A stretch of DNA of 64,000 nt from Panopea generosa (taxonomy: Eukaryota > Mollusca > Bivalvia > Adapedonta > Hiatellidae). Positions 23,024 through 33,400 of the stretch are shown piece by piece. The stretch spans positions 17,887,011 through 17,951,010 of the forward strand of contig CM055902.1 in assembly GCA_029582155.1 (NCBI GenBank), written 5' to 3'. The first letter of the stretch is position 1. Each line of letters starts with the position of its first letter. The position numbers and the translations under genes are program-made. Under the pieces are notes generated by a model. That model had not been told where the DNA came from. It made no database searches and saw nothing but the letters and a program-made list of their open reading frames with translations.

Positions 23024-23420
23024 CGTGTGGTCCAGCGGTAGAGCATCGAACCCATGGCCGGAGGATTAGTTAATACTAATATATTTTATCTCGACTGCAA
23101 TGAACGTTATATGAACCGCTCTCGAGTCCGCTTCCTGTGTAGAACCAGAACTGAGAGTTGTTTTAGGAGAGGCATCGAGCTGGATATCGATCCCGCAACC
23201 TCTGACGTGAGCATCCAACACTCTATCTTTTAAACTACCACCCCGCTTGTTTGGAGTGTTGTAGGTCCGATCCTCGGTCGCGGCTATGTGTGATTTCCTT
23301 AAGAAAGACACTTTTCCGCATATGCTAAGTACTGGCTCTACCCAGGACGACTTCGAGCGTGATTTGCCTAATTTGTAATACTAGTCAATGTAAAATAAAT
23401 CAGTTTAAACTAAGATTTAA
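23024..23420 (+). mobile_element. SINE (GGTCCAGCGGTAGAGC family), split by a nested SINE
   Basis: The head GTGGTCCAGCGGTAGAGCAT ends near 23068, and its continuation (GTTGTAGGTCCGATCCTCGG and CACTTTTCCGCATATGCTAA, then TACTGGCTCTACCCAGG) resumes near 23258. The intact relative at 25695-25895 shows that these two pieces are normally contiguous. The interval between them is another SINE on the minus strand. Confidence 0.7.
23070..23240 (-). mobile_element. Nested SINE, third family, minus strand
   Basis: Plus-strand features are CTCGAGTCCGCTTCCTGTGT, GTTTTAGGAGAGGCATCGAG and GATCCCGCAACCTCTGACGT, the last being an inverted box B region. The copy at 62010-62168 has the same order (CTCGAACCCGTTTCCTGG, GTTTTAGAGGCC, CGAACCCGCGACC). 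It interrupts an older SINE, giving a relative age. Confidence 0.65.
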
Positions 23421-23903
23421 GATTGTTGGTTGACTTTTCTATGTAAAAAAAACAACAAAAAAAAAAACAAAGTAAATGTACAATTGCTCTTGCAAATTTG
23501 CAGTAACGCAAATGTATTTTCTGTAATGTAAATGCTTTCTGGTTTATCTAAACAGAATATTTAAAGATAAAGCTATTTTTGATAATGTATCATTAATGAA
23601 ATAAACAATAAAAGTCAGTTTGAGGTATTATGATTTCTGGTTTATCAAAACTAATAGAATTTTAAATAATTAGATTCGGGAACAAAAGAATCGACACATT
23701 TTAGTAACACAACGCTTAAAAGCTTAAATATTGATCTACGTGTTTGTTATTAAAGCTTTTAAGCGCCTGCAAAGGACGCGTTTTTAGTTTAAATGTAGAA
23801 TAAGTAAAGCATATAAAATATGGATGTTGAATGTTTTTCTTGATAAAACATTGTGAATGAAATGTCAGTGTACGTTCGTTTCATCAAAATGTCCCAACGT
23901 TCT
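23421..23903. other. AT-rich sequence downstream of the YHYH gene
   Basis: This would be the 3' UTR and 3' flank of the minus-strand gene. I did not find an unambiguous AATAAA on the minus strand within the first 200 bases after the stop. Confidence 0.3.
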
Positions 23904-24746
23904 TTAACCAATGATGGAACTGGTCTGGTTATGGCAACCTAAAACTGGGGTTTCACAGTTGGCATAGCATGGGAGCCAAGATTCCGGATTTCCGTTGCGC
24001 ATGCAGTTGCGCTGCTGAGTATTCCCTTCCCGTTTGTGGATCTGTGAGATATGCCTGCGCACCCTCGTCGGATGGTGCCGTGGGTGGATCTGACTGTGGT
24101 AGCAACCGAGGGTATAGGGAAAGTCATATGTCATATGGTAGCGGTATTGTCCGTTATACATACGACCTCCACAAACATCGAGGATTCCGGACTTCCGGGT
24201 AACTGTTACGCCATTTTCAATCAAAGGGCCGTAAACGGGATGGCCGTCAAGAGCGACACCTAGGAGCTTATTTTCTGTGCCATTATAGAGACAGTGTGAA
24301 ATCTGATGGTAGTGATACATCCCAGTTATTTGTGGGTGTCCCTGGCAACTATCAAATACTTCCGCGCATTGACCGGAACCGACAATTCCACCAACAGCGT
24401 CGTAGCCATCGTTGCTATAGGGATTAAATAACGGAATGCCGCTAATGGCGACGCCTATTGGTCCCATGCCGAGGCACATTGGTTGGGCAAGCGGTATCGG
24501 TGTCTTGGGAATATAGAACTCGTTGGTTTGCTCTATCACGGAGTTAGGGTTGTGAGGAGACGGAAACGGCCCATAGGCGTGATTCGGTATGCCGTTATGT
24601 TCGAATAACCAATAGTTGGAGTCGTATGTGGAAATGTTGACGCCACTTTGCTTGAACACATCAAGATCTGTGTCAGCCAGAGCTGCAGTGCCAGCAGCTA
24701 GCAACGAGGAGCAGCCATAAAGAAGGAAAAAATCCAACAGTCGCAT
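23904..24746 (-). CDS. Secreted YHYH-domain protein, 280 aa
   Basis: An uninterrupted 280-codon frame with a hydrophobic N-terminal signal peptide (about 1-24, LLAAGTAALA before the likely cleavage). The YHYH domain covers about residues 40-220: GVAISGIPLFNPYSNDGYDA (98-117), GQCAEVFDSCQGHPQITG then the signature YHYH at 144-147, LLGVALDGHPVYGPLIENG (161-179), and a second, modified signature YRYH at 201-204 before DFPYTLGCY. This block order is that of Pfam-type YHYH proteins, a family of extracellular proteins of unknown activity in bacteria and marine invertebrates. The Cys/His-rich C-terminus (221-280) looks lineage-specific. I use the ATG at 24746; the frame is open a little further upstream but only with a TTG. 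A 3' splice site (TCTATCATTTCAG, exon from 24755) implies an upstream non-coding exon. Its GC content is well above the surroundings. No frameshift or stop is present. Confidence 0.88.
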   Translation of the reverse strand: MRLLDFFLLYGCSSLLAAGTAALADTDLDVFKQSGVNISTYDSNYWLFEHNGIPNHAYGPFPSPHNPNSVIEQTNEFYIPKTPIPLAQPMCLGMGPIGVAISGIPLFNPYSNDGYDAVGGIVGSGQCAEVFDSCQGHPQITGMYHYHQISHCLYNGTENKLLGVALDGHPVYGPLIENGVTVTRKSGILDVCGGRMYNGQYRYHMTYDFPYTLGCYHSQIHPRHHPTRVRRHISQIHKREGNTQQRNCMRNGNPESWLPCYANCETPVLGCHNQTSSIIG

Positions 24747-24790
24747 TTTGTACAACTGAAATGATAGAGAAAAACAAAAATAACGTTTTC
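24747..24790 (-). other. 3' splice site upstream of the YHYH start codon
   Basis: Minus strand: TTTTTGTTTTTCTCTATCATTTCAG followed by TTGTACAAA and the ATG, given here as TTTTTCTCTATCATTTCAG for its core. The long pyrimidine tract and AG eight bases before the first codon context fit an intron in the 5' UTR. Confidence 0.6.
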
Positions 24791-25694
24791 GATTGGCTTT
24801 TCGGGTTTTTTTTGGCTATAGACATCATATAATTTTGGATGTAGAAAGTGATAAAAATGTGATGATTAAAAAGAAAAGAACAAAAAATAGTTATCTAAAT
24901 TTAGACCACACTGTTCGAGGCCTTTTTTCTGGAAACTGGGAAGAGGCCCAAGCCTTCCAGCGCGATTGAGGATACATTGGGAATTAAGGCCTTAGCAAAC
25001 TTGAAAATAAAGCCTAACACTGTTAAGATCAAGTTCTAACCAATACTTATCACATATTACAATACTACTTCATATCTAGTTTTTTTTTTTTTATCCCAAA
25101 ATGTTTTTTTTTTTTTTTTTATTTTGGGATCTTTTTGACCTCAGTTGGGAAATAACATAATATTTGAATTGAAAAACCACCCAATTTCGGCCTCGGTTTA
25201 AAAAGGTAAAAATGCCCTGCTGCTTTAGCATCAATGGATTATTTATATAGTTTTATGTATCAATGTTTAAATGTAATTTATTTCTATTAATGTTTTAAAA
25301 CAGAAATGGATAATTCTTTTGTTATTTTTCTTCGTGCTTGCGTCCTAGTAGTTTTATTTTCGTACAACAGCTTCCGCGATTGTGGCAAAACTTCTCTTTT
25401 GGGACAAATTATTTTTGTCAATACGATATTAACAAAGTCTCTTTCTTAATAAATATTCAAATTATTTATAAAAATTAATTAATTACGCGTCGGTTTCTTT
25501 ACTGTATCAAAGTAAACGACGTAAAAATGTATAATTTGTCATTGACACATGATTAGTATCATCGTTTGTAACTAATTACAATGTATGTAAAAAAAATAAA
25601 CACGCTTTAAAGATCTTTGTTTATAGAAAATGAACAAAAATGTCCCTGGAACGGCTTGGACACCAATATCGACAACAACGGATGAATATGGAGC
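24791..25694. other. Presumed intron of the YHYH gene, with a poly-T hairpin
   Basis: ATCCCAAAAT at 25093-25102 and ATTTTGGGAT at 25121-25130 form a perfect 10-bp inverted repeat around a poly-T loop. Blocks such as CGAGGCCTTTTTTCTGGAAA look like an old interspersed repeat, but I cannot name it. Confidence 0.4.
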
Positions 25695-25895
25695 GCGCGG
25701 ACCAGTGGTAGAGCATCGAACCCAGAATCGGAGGGTCGTTGGTTCGATCCTACCCACGGCTATGCGTGGTGCCTTTGAGTAAGGCATTTTTCCGTATGTG
25801 CTTTTTACTGGTTCTAACCAGCAAGCATTCGAACGTGATTTGTAACAGTTATAATAACTTATGTCACAATCGATGTAAAATAAATAAATCTAAAA
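25695..25895 (+). mobile_element. SINE (GGTCCAGCGGTAGAGC family), intact order
   Basis: The head GCGGACCAGTGGTAGAGCAT carries box A, and box B GGTTCGATCC lies at 25741. The body reads GGCATTTTTCCGTATGTGCT, TTACTGGTTCTAACCAGC, and the end is an A-rich TGTAAAATAAATAAATCTAAA. This copy shows the uninterrupted form of the split element at 23024-23420. Confidence 0.78.
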
Positions 25896-26345
25896 TAACG
25901 TAAGAAAATCGCCATTTTGCCATATATACATGACAACACATGCACGAAGTATGCTAGAGTTACGCCCCTTTCTAAAAAAAAAAGAAAGAAAATATATTAA
26001 AGGTCTACAGACATAATTGGGTATTTTAATTCCATACTGGCATCAACGTACAGGGGCGTAGCTTTGCATAAAACTATGTGTAGGCACAGTTGTAGGGGTC
26101 CGAGGGCATGCTCATCCGAAAAGAAATCAGCTAGACTATCGTACGTGTGTAGGTGTGTTTTGACATATATTTATTATTTTTAGTACCCTGGTTATCCTTA
26201 ATATTAACATTGAAGTCACTGTTTTATAACTAAATAAATGTTAAAATGACCATGGCGCCGCTAAATTGAGAATGCATTTCATTTGTAATTATGTAATTCT
26301 GTAACATTATTTTACGCATATTGATGAGTTATTAGATATTATAAG

Positions 26346-26369
26346 AGGGTGAGGGTGGGGTGTGTGTGT

Positions 26370-26400
<31 letters not shown>

Positions 26401-26407
26401 GGGGGGT
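26346..26407. repeat. TG microsatellite followed by poly-G
   Basis: (TG)n of about 12 units runs directly into about 24 G residues. Long G runs are hard to assemble and could form G-quadruplexes. Confidence 0.95.
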
Positions 26408-26532
26408 TATGGTGGGGGTATGTAACATTAACATTTAGTGAAAAAACGAGTTAAATCGAAATTGCCATACGTGGTATGTTTCTTAATGTACTTGATAAAA
26501 ATATTTGGTCAGTGCTAATATAAGTTCTGATT

Positions 26533-26675
26533 ATGCAAATAAAGCTAACTGGTATCTTTGTAAGGCACGACATCACCTATGATTTTGTATATAAACGCTT
26601 GATTTATCGCGCTTGCCAATAGACGACATGAACATCATACAAGCGTTTCACTATTTATTTCTCAGGTAATCTATA
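26533..26675 (+). promoter_or_regulatory. Promoter-like segment: octamer, TATA box, ATG, splice donor
   Basis: A perfect POU octamer ATGCAAAT (26533-26540) lies about 50 bases before TGTATATAAAC (26586-26596). About 35 bases later an ATG opens MNIIQAFHYLFL, followed by a CTCAG|GTAATC donor. A candidate acceptor at 26887 (TATTCCTCAG) precedes an 88-codon open frame ending at 27151, but the phases do not match, so the two cannot simply be joined. Confidence 0.25.
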
Positions 26676-27178
26676 TAATTATTTTCTACAATTGTAATAA
26701 CGTAATTTATACTAAGATGTTTTCAAACCTAACTTAATAAAATATTCTTTAAATTGAAACACCTTAATTTAAGAAATTCAGATTTATTTAAATAAAAATT
26801 ACTTGTTAATTTATATTACTTTCCTGTATGTATTCATGACCAATAAAACAGACGGCATCAACATTAAATTCACTGTTTATTCCTCAGGGTCTCACAAAGC
26901 GAATAGAATGTAAAAAAGACGAAAAACCGAGAAAGCAGGCCGGTGTGCTTCACATTAACCGCACCGATATAACACCGTTAAAATGGAAGAGTTACCATAA
27001 ATCTTCATGTTACATAGCTGAAAATACTTATGCGATGTATAACTTTAGTGTTACAAATATAAGTCAAATAAAACTATCACCACTGGCAACTGATCATTCG
27101 GATCTAAGATGTACATACAACAAAAAGTTATCTTTAAGTCGAATAAATTAAAATAAAATGCAAAATAAATGTACTTAC

Positions 27179-27240
27179 TTGGTTTCCAGTATGGTATGCG
27201 AATGTTGATGCACTACCGTCTATCAGACTAGTATATATAG
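27179..27240 (-). promoter_or_regulatory. Possible TATA promoter and non-coding first exon of the YHYH gene
   Basis: On the minus strand CTATATATAC (27231-27240) is followed, after the expected 25-30 bases, by a short segment ending GAAACCAA and a GTAAGTAC donor (G at 27178). The next minus-strand acceptor in a good context is that of the YHYH gene at 24756-24758, which would give an intron of about 2.4 kb. Position and strand fit; only a transcript could prove it. Confidence 0.35.
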
Positions 27241-27438
27241 TCACAGAGAGTAAGTAAACAAAGTAAAAACTGGAACCTTTTACGTTATTACCAAAGATCG
27301 GGGTGAACAGGTGGCGGAGTGTGAGTAGGGGTGCGGTTGGCTTTTATTCAAGAACCCCTCTACTGTTAGCCCCTTCTCATCCAATCCATTCCTTGCAATT
27401 ACCCCTTACACATTAGTGTTCTTCTTATGTCAGAATCC

Positions 27439-27665
27439 TCCATGGTCGACTGATCTAACGACATGTCGTCTCACGACCGCTGACCTCTCACCGCTGAGGT
27501 CGTAGATTCGAGTCTAGTTCGACATTTTATGTGAGAAAGTGTGACAGTTACTTGTGGAGGGACGGTTATTCTACTCAGTTTCATTCTGAGGCTTTCTCCA
27601 CCAATTTAAGTTTACATGCCATGATATAACCTATAACGTGTTGAAAAACTCATAAACCTGCTAAA
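27439..27665 (+). mobile_element. tRNA-Leu-like SINE, old full-length copy
   Basis: The head is strongly decayed (CATGGTCGACTGATCTAACG) but CTCTCACCGCTGAGGTCGTA and a weak box B (GATTCGAGTC) remain. Body and tail follow the family (GACAGTTACTTGTGGAGGGA, GAGGCTTTCTCCACCAA, GTGTTGAAAAACTCATAAACC). Confidence 0.8.
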
Positions 27666-28136
27666 TTTCATCTAGATCCCCAAAAAATTAGGCGCGGAAT
27701 TAATGTGTTTTTATTTTTTTTATTATCTATTTCGATATTTTATTGCTGTCTCAGAAGACGAAAAATAAAATAATAATAATAAAAAAATACAAACGACACC
27801 AGTCTTAGGAGTTGGCCATGTATCGCACTAATACCCATCTCATCCTGCACCCTCCCTACCTTCCGTTGTTTCTAAACGCTAACAAACATTGGAATTCTAA
27901 GATAAGAACTGGGACGCATTTCCGAGTGATCCCAATACATTTACTTCAAGTAGGTCAAAGTTTATATGTTTGGTTAAGTTTTAATGGTAAAGCAGGACCG
28001 CATGATTACAAATCTGCACGTATGTACACCTCAGATAAAACACAAGAGGGCGACCCTATTAATCCGCTTGTCTGAATAAATGTCAGACAAATAGAGATAG
28101 TCACGATGTGTATTCGATTAATAAGTATTCTCGTCA

Positions 28137-30438
28137 TCTAAAGTATACTTAATTTTATGTATATTTTATCTAGTGTATACGTCATCTAGTGTATACGTCA
28201 TCTAGTGTATACTTCATATAGCGAATACGTCATCTAGTGTATACTTCATCTAGTTTATTCGTCATCTAGTGTATACGACATCTAGTGTATACTTCATATA
28301 GTGTATACTGTCCCTAGTGTATACGTCATCTAATGTATATTTCATATAGTGTATAGGCCATCTAGTGTATACGTAATCTTATGTATATTTCATCTAGTGT
28401 AAAGCCATCTAGTGTATACGCCATCTAGTGTATGTTTCATATAGTGTAAATGCGATCTTGTGTATACGCCATCTAGTGTATATGTCATCTAGTGTATACT
28501 TCATCTAGAGTAAACGTCATCTAGAGTATACTTCATCTAGTGTATAGTTCATCTAGTGTGTACGTAATAAAGTGTATAATTCATCTAGAGTATACGTCAT
28601 CTAGTAGATAATGCATCTAAATTTACGTCATCAGGAGTATACATCATCTAGTGTATACTTCATCTAGTGTATACTTCGTCTATTGTGTACGTCATATAGC
28701 GTCATCTAGTGTATACGTCATCTAGTATAAACGCCATCTAGTGTATACTTTATCTAGTGTATGCGTCATCTAGTGTATGCGTCATCTAGTGTATACGTCA
28801 TCTAGTATAAACGCCATCTAGTGTATATGTCATCTAGTGTATAATCATCTAATGTAAACTTTATCTAATGTATACTTCATCTAGTGTGTACTTCATCTAG
28901 TGTGTACTTCATCTAATGTATACTTCATCTAGTGTATACTTCATCTAGTGTATACGTCATCTAGAGTATACGTCATCTACTGTATACTTCATCTAGTGTA
29001 TACGTCTTCATCTAGTGTATATCTCATATAGTGTATACTTCATCTAGTGTATACGTCATCGAGTTTATACGCTATCTAGTGTATCCTTCATCTAGTGTAT
29101 ACTTCATCTAGTGTATACGTCATTTAGTGTATCATCATCTAGTATATACGTCATCGAGTTTAAACGCAATTTAGTGAATACTTCATCTAGTTTATTCTTC
29201 ATCTAGTGCATACTTCATCTACTGTATACTTGATCTAGCGTATACTTCATCTAGTGTATACGTCATTCAGTGTATCATCATCTAGTATATACGTCATCGA
29301 GTTTATACGCCATCTAGTTTATACTTCATCTAGTGTATACGTCATCTGATGCTTTCTTCATCTGGTGTATACGTCATCTATTGTATACTTCATCTAGTGT
29401 ATACTTCATCTAGTGTATACTTCATCTAGTGTATATTTCATCTAGTGTATACTTCATATAGTGTATACGTCATCTAGTGTATACGTCATCTAGTGTATAC
29501 TTCATCTAGTGTATATTTCATCTAGTGTATACTTCATCTAGTGTATCTTTCATCTAGTGTATACGTCATCTTGTGCATACTTCATCTAGCGCATACTTCA
29601 TATAGTGCATGCTTCATCTAGTGCATACTTCATATAGTGCATGCTTCATCTAGTGCATACTTCATTTAGTGTATACGTCATATAGACTATATGTCATCTA
29701 GCGTATACCTCATCTAGCGTATACTTCATATTGTGTATCCGTCATTTAGTGTATACTTCATCTAGTGTATACGTCATCTAGTGTATACGTCATGTAGAGT
29801 ATACATCATCTAGTATATACTTCATCTGGTGTATACGCCATCTAGTGACTCCTTTATCAAGTTTATACTTAACCTAGCGATACTACATTTAGTGTATACG
29901 TCATCATCAAGTGTATACTTCATCTAGTGTATACGTCGTCTAGTGTATACACCATCTAGTGTATACATCATCTAGTGTATACTTTATGTAGTGTACACTT
30001 GATGTAGTGTATACTTCGTCTAGTGTATACTTCGTCGAGTGTATACGTCATCTAGTTTTTACTCTATCGACTGTATACTTCAATTAGCGTATACTTCGCT
30101 GGTGTTTACGTCGTCATCTAGTGTATACTTCATCATCTAGTGTAGACGTCATCTGGTGTATACGTCATCATGTAGTGTATACTTCGTCGAGTGTATACTT
30201 TATCTAGCGTATACTTCATCTAGTGTCTACTTCATCTAGTTTATACTTCTTCGAGTGTATACTTCATCATCTAGCGTATACTTCATCTAGTGTATACGTC
30301 ATATAGTGTATGTGTCATCATCTAGTGTATACGTCAGATAGTGTATGCGTCATCATCTAGTGTATACGTCAGATAGTGTATGCGTCATCATCTAGTGTAT
30401 ACGTCAGATAGTGTATGCGTCATCATCTAGTGTATAGA
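28137..30438. repeat. Large minisatellite, 16-bp unit, about 140 copies
   Basis: The unit is GTATACKTCATCTAGT, that is 16 bp with alternating ACGTCA and ACTTCA forms. The array spans 2.3 kb, with single-base variants and a few insertions that shift the phase. At the right end (about 30313-30437) a 35-bp higher-order unit (TCATCATCTAGTGTATACGT, then CAGATAGTGTATGCG) is repeated three to four times. No reading frame persists. GTATAC is palindromic, and many units contain ACGTCA, the CRE half-site. Confidence 0.97.
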
Positions 30439-30439
30439 T

Positions 30440-33400
30440 GAGCAAAGTGAAGCGAACCCGGTTAAATTACTTTGCACGTTATACACGAAAGCTCAACAGC
30501 AAACAACATGCATTCATAAAACATAAACATTTTGTGACGTAACTTCTTTTATGTCACATGAACGCATACCAATGGACGGACATTTTTTGTTTCGGCTGTT
30601 GCTGAAATATGCGATTACATATGAGGTTAAAAACGTCATATCTTTAACGATTGCAACGTTATCCATCAATGATACCATGTACAGGAGGCCGGATATTGTT
30701 TTAACAATATTTTGTTGCATGAACCTGAAAATATTATGTTGCGAATACATTTTTTTTTTTAAATCTTGAACGTTTAATCTCCAAATCGTCGAAATAATTG
30801 GAAATATCGTATCGTTTGATATCTTGACAATACAATATTTGCATTATATTTATCCTTGGCTTTTCAAAAGACCATGAAAAGACACGTGACTTTCTTCTTA
30901 TTTACCTTCTTCTTCCTATTTGTCTGTCTTCCTGATTGATGTTGTATGTATTTGCAACGAATGTAAGGTGACATGTGAATGTCGTCACGATTATTCAGTT
31001 GTGTTATTAACATCACCAACAAAAATGATTATTAGTTATATAACGATATAATGTGAACTCGCACTCAATTGAACATATACATTTGCTTATAGCGATATAC
31101 TGTACTACGTATTAAGAACACTTATATTAAACTGCTGATGCAATGTAAATTATGTTTAAGGTGAATATCGGTTTCATGTTTTAAAACATTTAGACATTAT
31201 TGTAAATCTTCAAGAAAAATTAATTTTAATGTTTAATGTTACTTTGCTAATGACTTCGTACCTCAGGTGAGTAGAATATTTGACATAAACACTTCAGTCG
31301 CGACGACAAAGATTGTCTCCTGAACGTACAACTGTTTTACAAAGTCATCGGTGATTGTTTGTATATAACTTGATAAGTTCATTAAAGCTTTTTAAAGTTA
31401 CATGTCTCGTCGCATCGATTAGAAGTGGAGAGAGGCCGTTAGAAATGACTAAGTAGAACAACATTTGACAAACGGAAGTGCAGATTAAATAATAATAAAG
31501 AGAACGAATATCTTTTTTATTATTGATTTCATGTTACATTCCGATCTTAGAAAAGTATATATTACCTAAGTTACTCAATTTATTAAATTCAGAAAACAAC
31601 AAAACATTAGAAAAACTTTGTACTTTCATACTCAAAGCTTTTCAAACAATAAATATAACCATATGTGTATGGTACACATGCAATCTCAATTACAATATTT
31701 ATAGTAGGTAAGATCATGTTGTATTATATTTACTTCTGTCATGACTTTTGACTGTTATAACTGTTTGGCAGACCACCTAATTCACTATCACCCATGATTA
31801 AATTTTAATAACTTCAATACCACAAAACGAATATTGTAACTGTTAAATAGTATTACTAAACCACTGATGTCATATGTTTGTGTATAAAACCATGTACCAG
31901 ACGGACTGTATCCCTGTTGGACATTGGATTAAAACTATTCTATAATGTATAAAGAAACTGCAAAATATAGGTAAGTCTACATATGTAGTTAAAATGTCTC
32001 AAGAAACTTTAGTAACAGAACTTTACAACAAAATATTTGATAAAATTACACATCGGATGTACAGAACCATAGAAAATAGCTGACTTGATTCTGGATTATA
32101 AAACATGTTACATTGATCGCAAATCATTCATATACAAATAAAAATAAAAATATTTTAACAAGTATTACAAGAACTGAGTGTATTTAGCAACACATTGGTA
32201 GCCTCTCAACATTGACAGCTAGAAAACGATTCGTGGCGGATCCTTAGAAAGAGTTACCTGACCAAACTATCATGATACCAAGCCTTCGGTGCTCATTGCC
32301 TTTCCGCCATGGAATAAATACGGTATTCTGCCTACGCTCGTAGACAACAATAATTCATTTTGCAGAAAGAAAGAACACTCAATAACGATGCATACTTTTG
32401 TCTCAAACCATACTTCAATACTTTTGTTTATGAAACCCTGATTCAACGGTCATGATTCACATAGTGCATGCTCTTCCCCTATTTTTAAAATAAACTGGTA
32501 TGTCATCTGAATATAAAATACTGAAGACGAATATTGGCGGAGATTGTCAAAAAACATAACAGTAAACAAATAGTTTAAAAGCTCGGTCTACTCGTTTAAG
32601 AAATACACATTTCGATCGAAGTTATTTATTGTGTTCGTTTTAAAAGTATCAGTCATTGAGAGTTTATTAGAATGAGTTAAGCAATATTACAAACACATTT
32701 AATTTCAATCATTTTTGTTATTACCAAAATTGTTGCTTTGGGAATTTTAATGGGGTTTTAACACCGATAAGATAATATTGCAGTTTTTCCATGTTTGTTT
32801 GAGTCATATTTAAACTTTTTTTAACTTTGTAACAATACGGTATCGGTCTATGATTAAAGGTCGTAACGGTAATTAGGATAAAGAACCACTTACGGCCTTA
32901 TGCTTTAGACCATTGATATATATAATTATATATACTTTCCATGACAGCCGGAGTAGTATGTGACAAAGAAAGCAAAGTTTATTTTTGTACTTTTCCAGTG
33001 TCAGTTTGACATTTATGTATCAATATATTTCATTTTGCTGAGAGGAATAATGTATAAAAAAAAAAAAAACAAATGTATAAAGAAATGCCTACCAGAGCAA
33101 TTGGCCAAACGCGTAGCAGAAAGTGACGAAACTACGAACCCAATGCAAGAAGCATTTCAACTGATGTGTTGATTGATCTCTAAGTAAGGGAATTAAAAAG
33201 CAATATAGTCTTATTAATCACCAGCTTTACCACAAAGAATATCACTTTTTGTGGAAATAAAGTCTCTATTTATATGTGTGTACTTTAAAAGAAGTATATC
33301 GACAAAATAAAACGCCATAAACGTCTCAGAAACTAAAATTACTTTTTAAATGAATACAAAGCATCTCATAATCAAAGATCCGAATGGTTTGGTATCTCGA

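Noticed and set aside
28137-30438. CRISPR array
   Set aside because: The 16-bp units are directly contiguous without unique spacers, and the context is a eukaryotic genome.
32215-32345. Less AT-rich patch with ATGGCGGAAAGG on the minus strand and a GTAACT donor
   Set aside because: All frames close within a few codons; no consistent exon.
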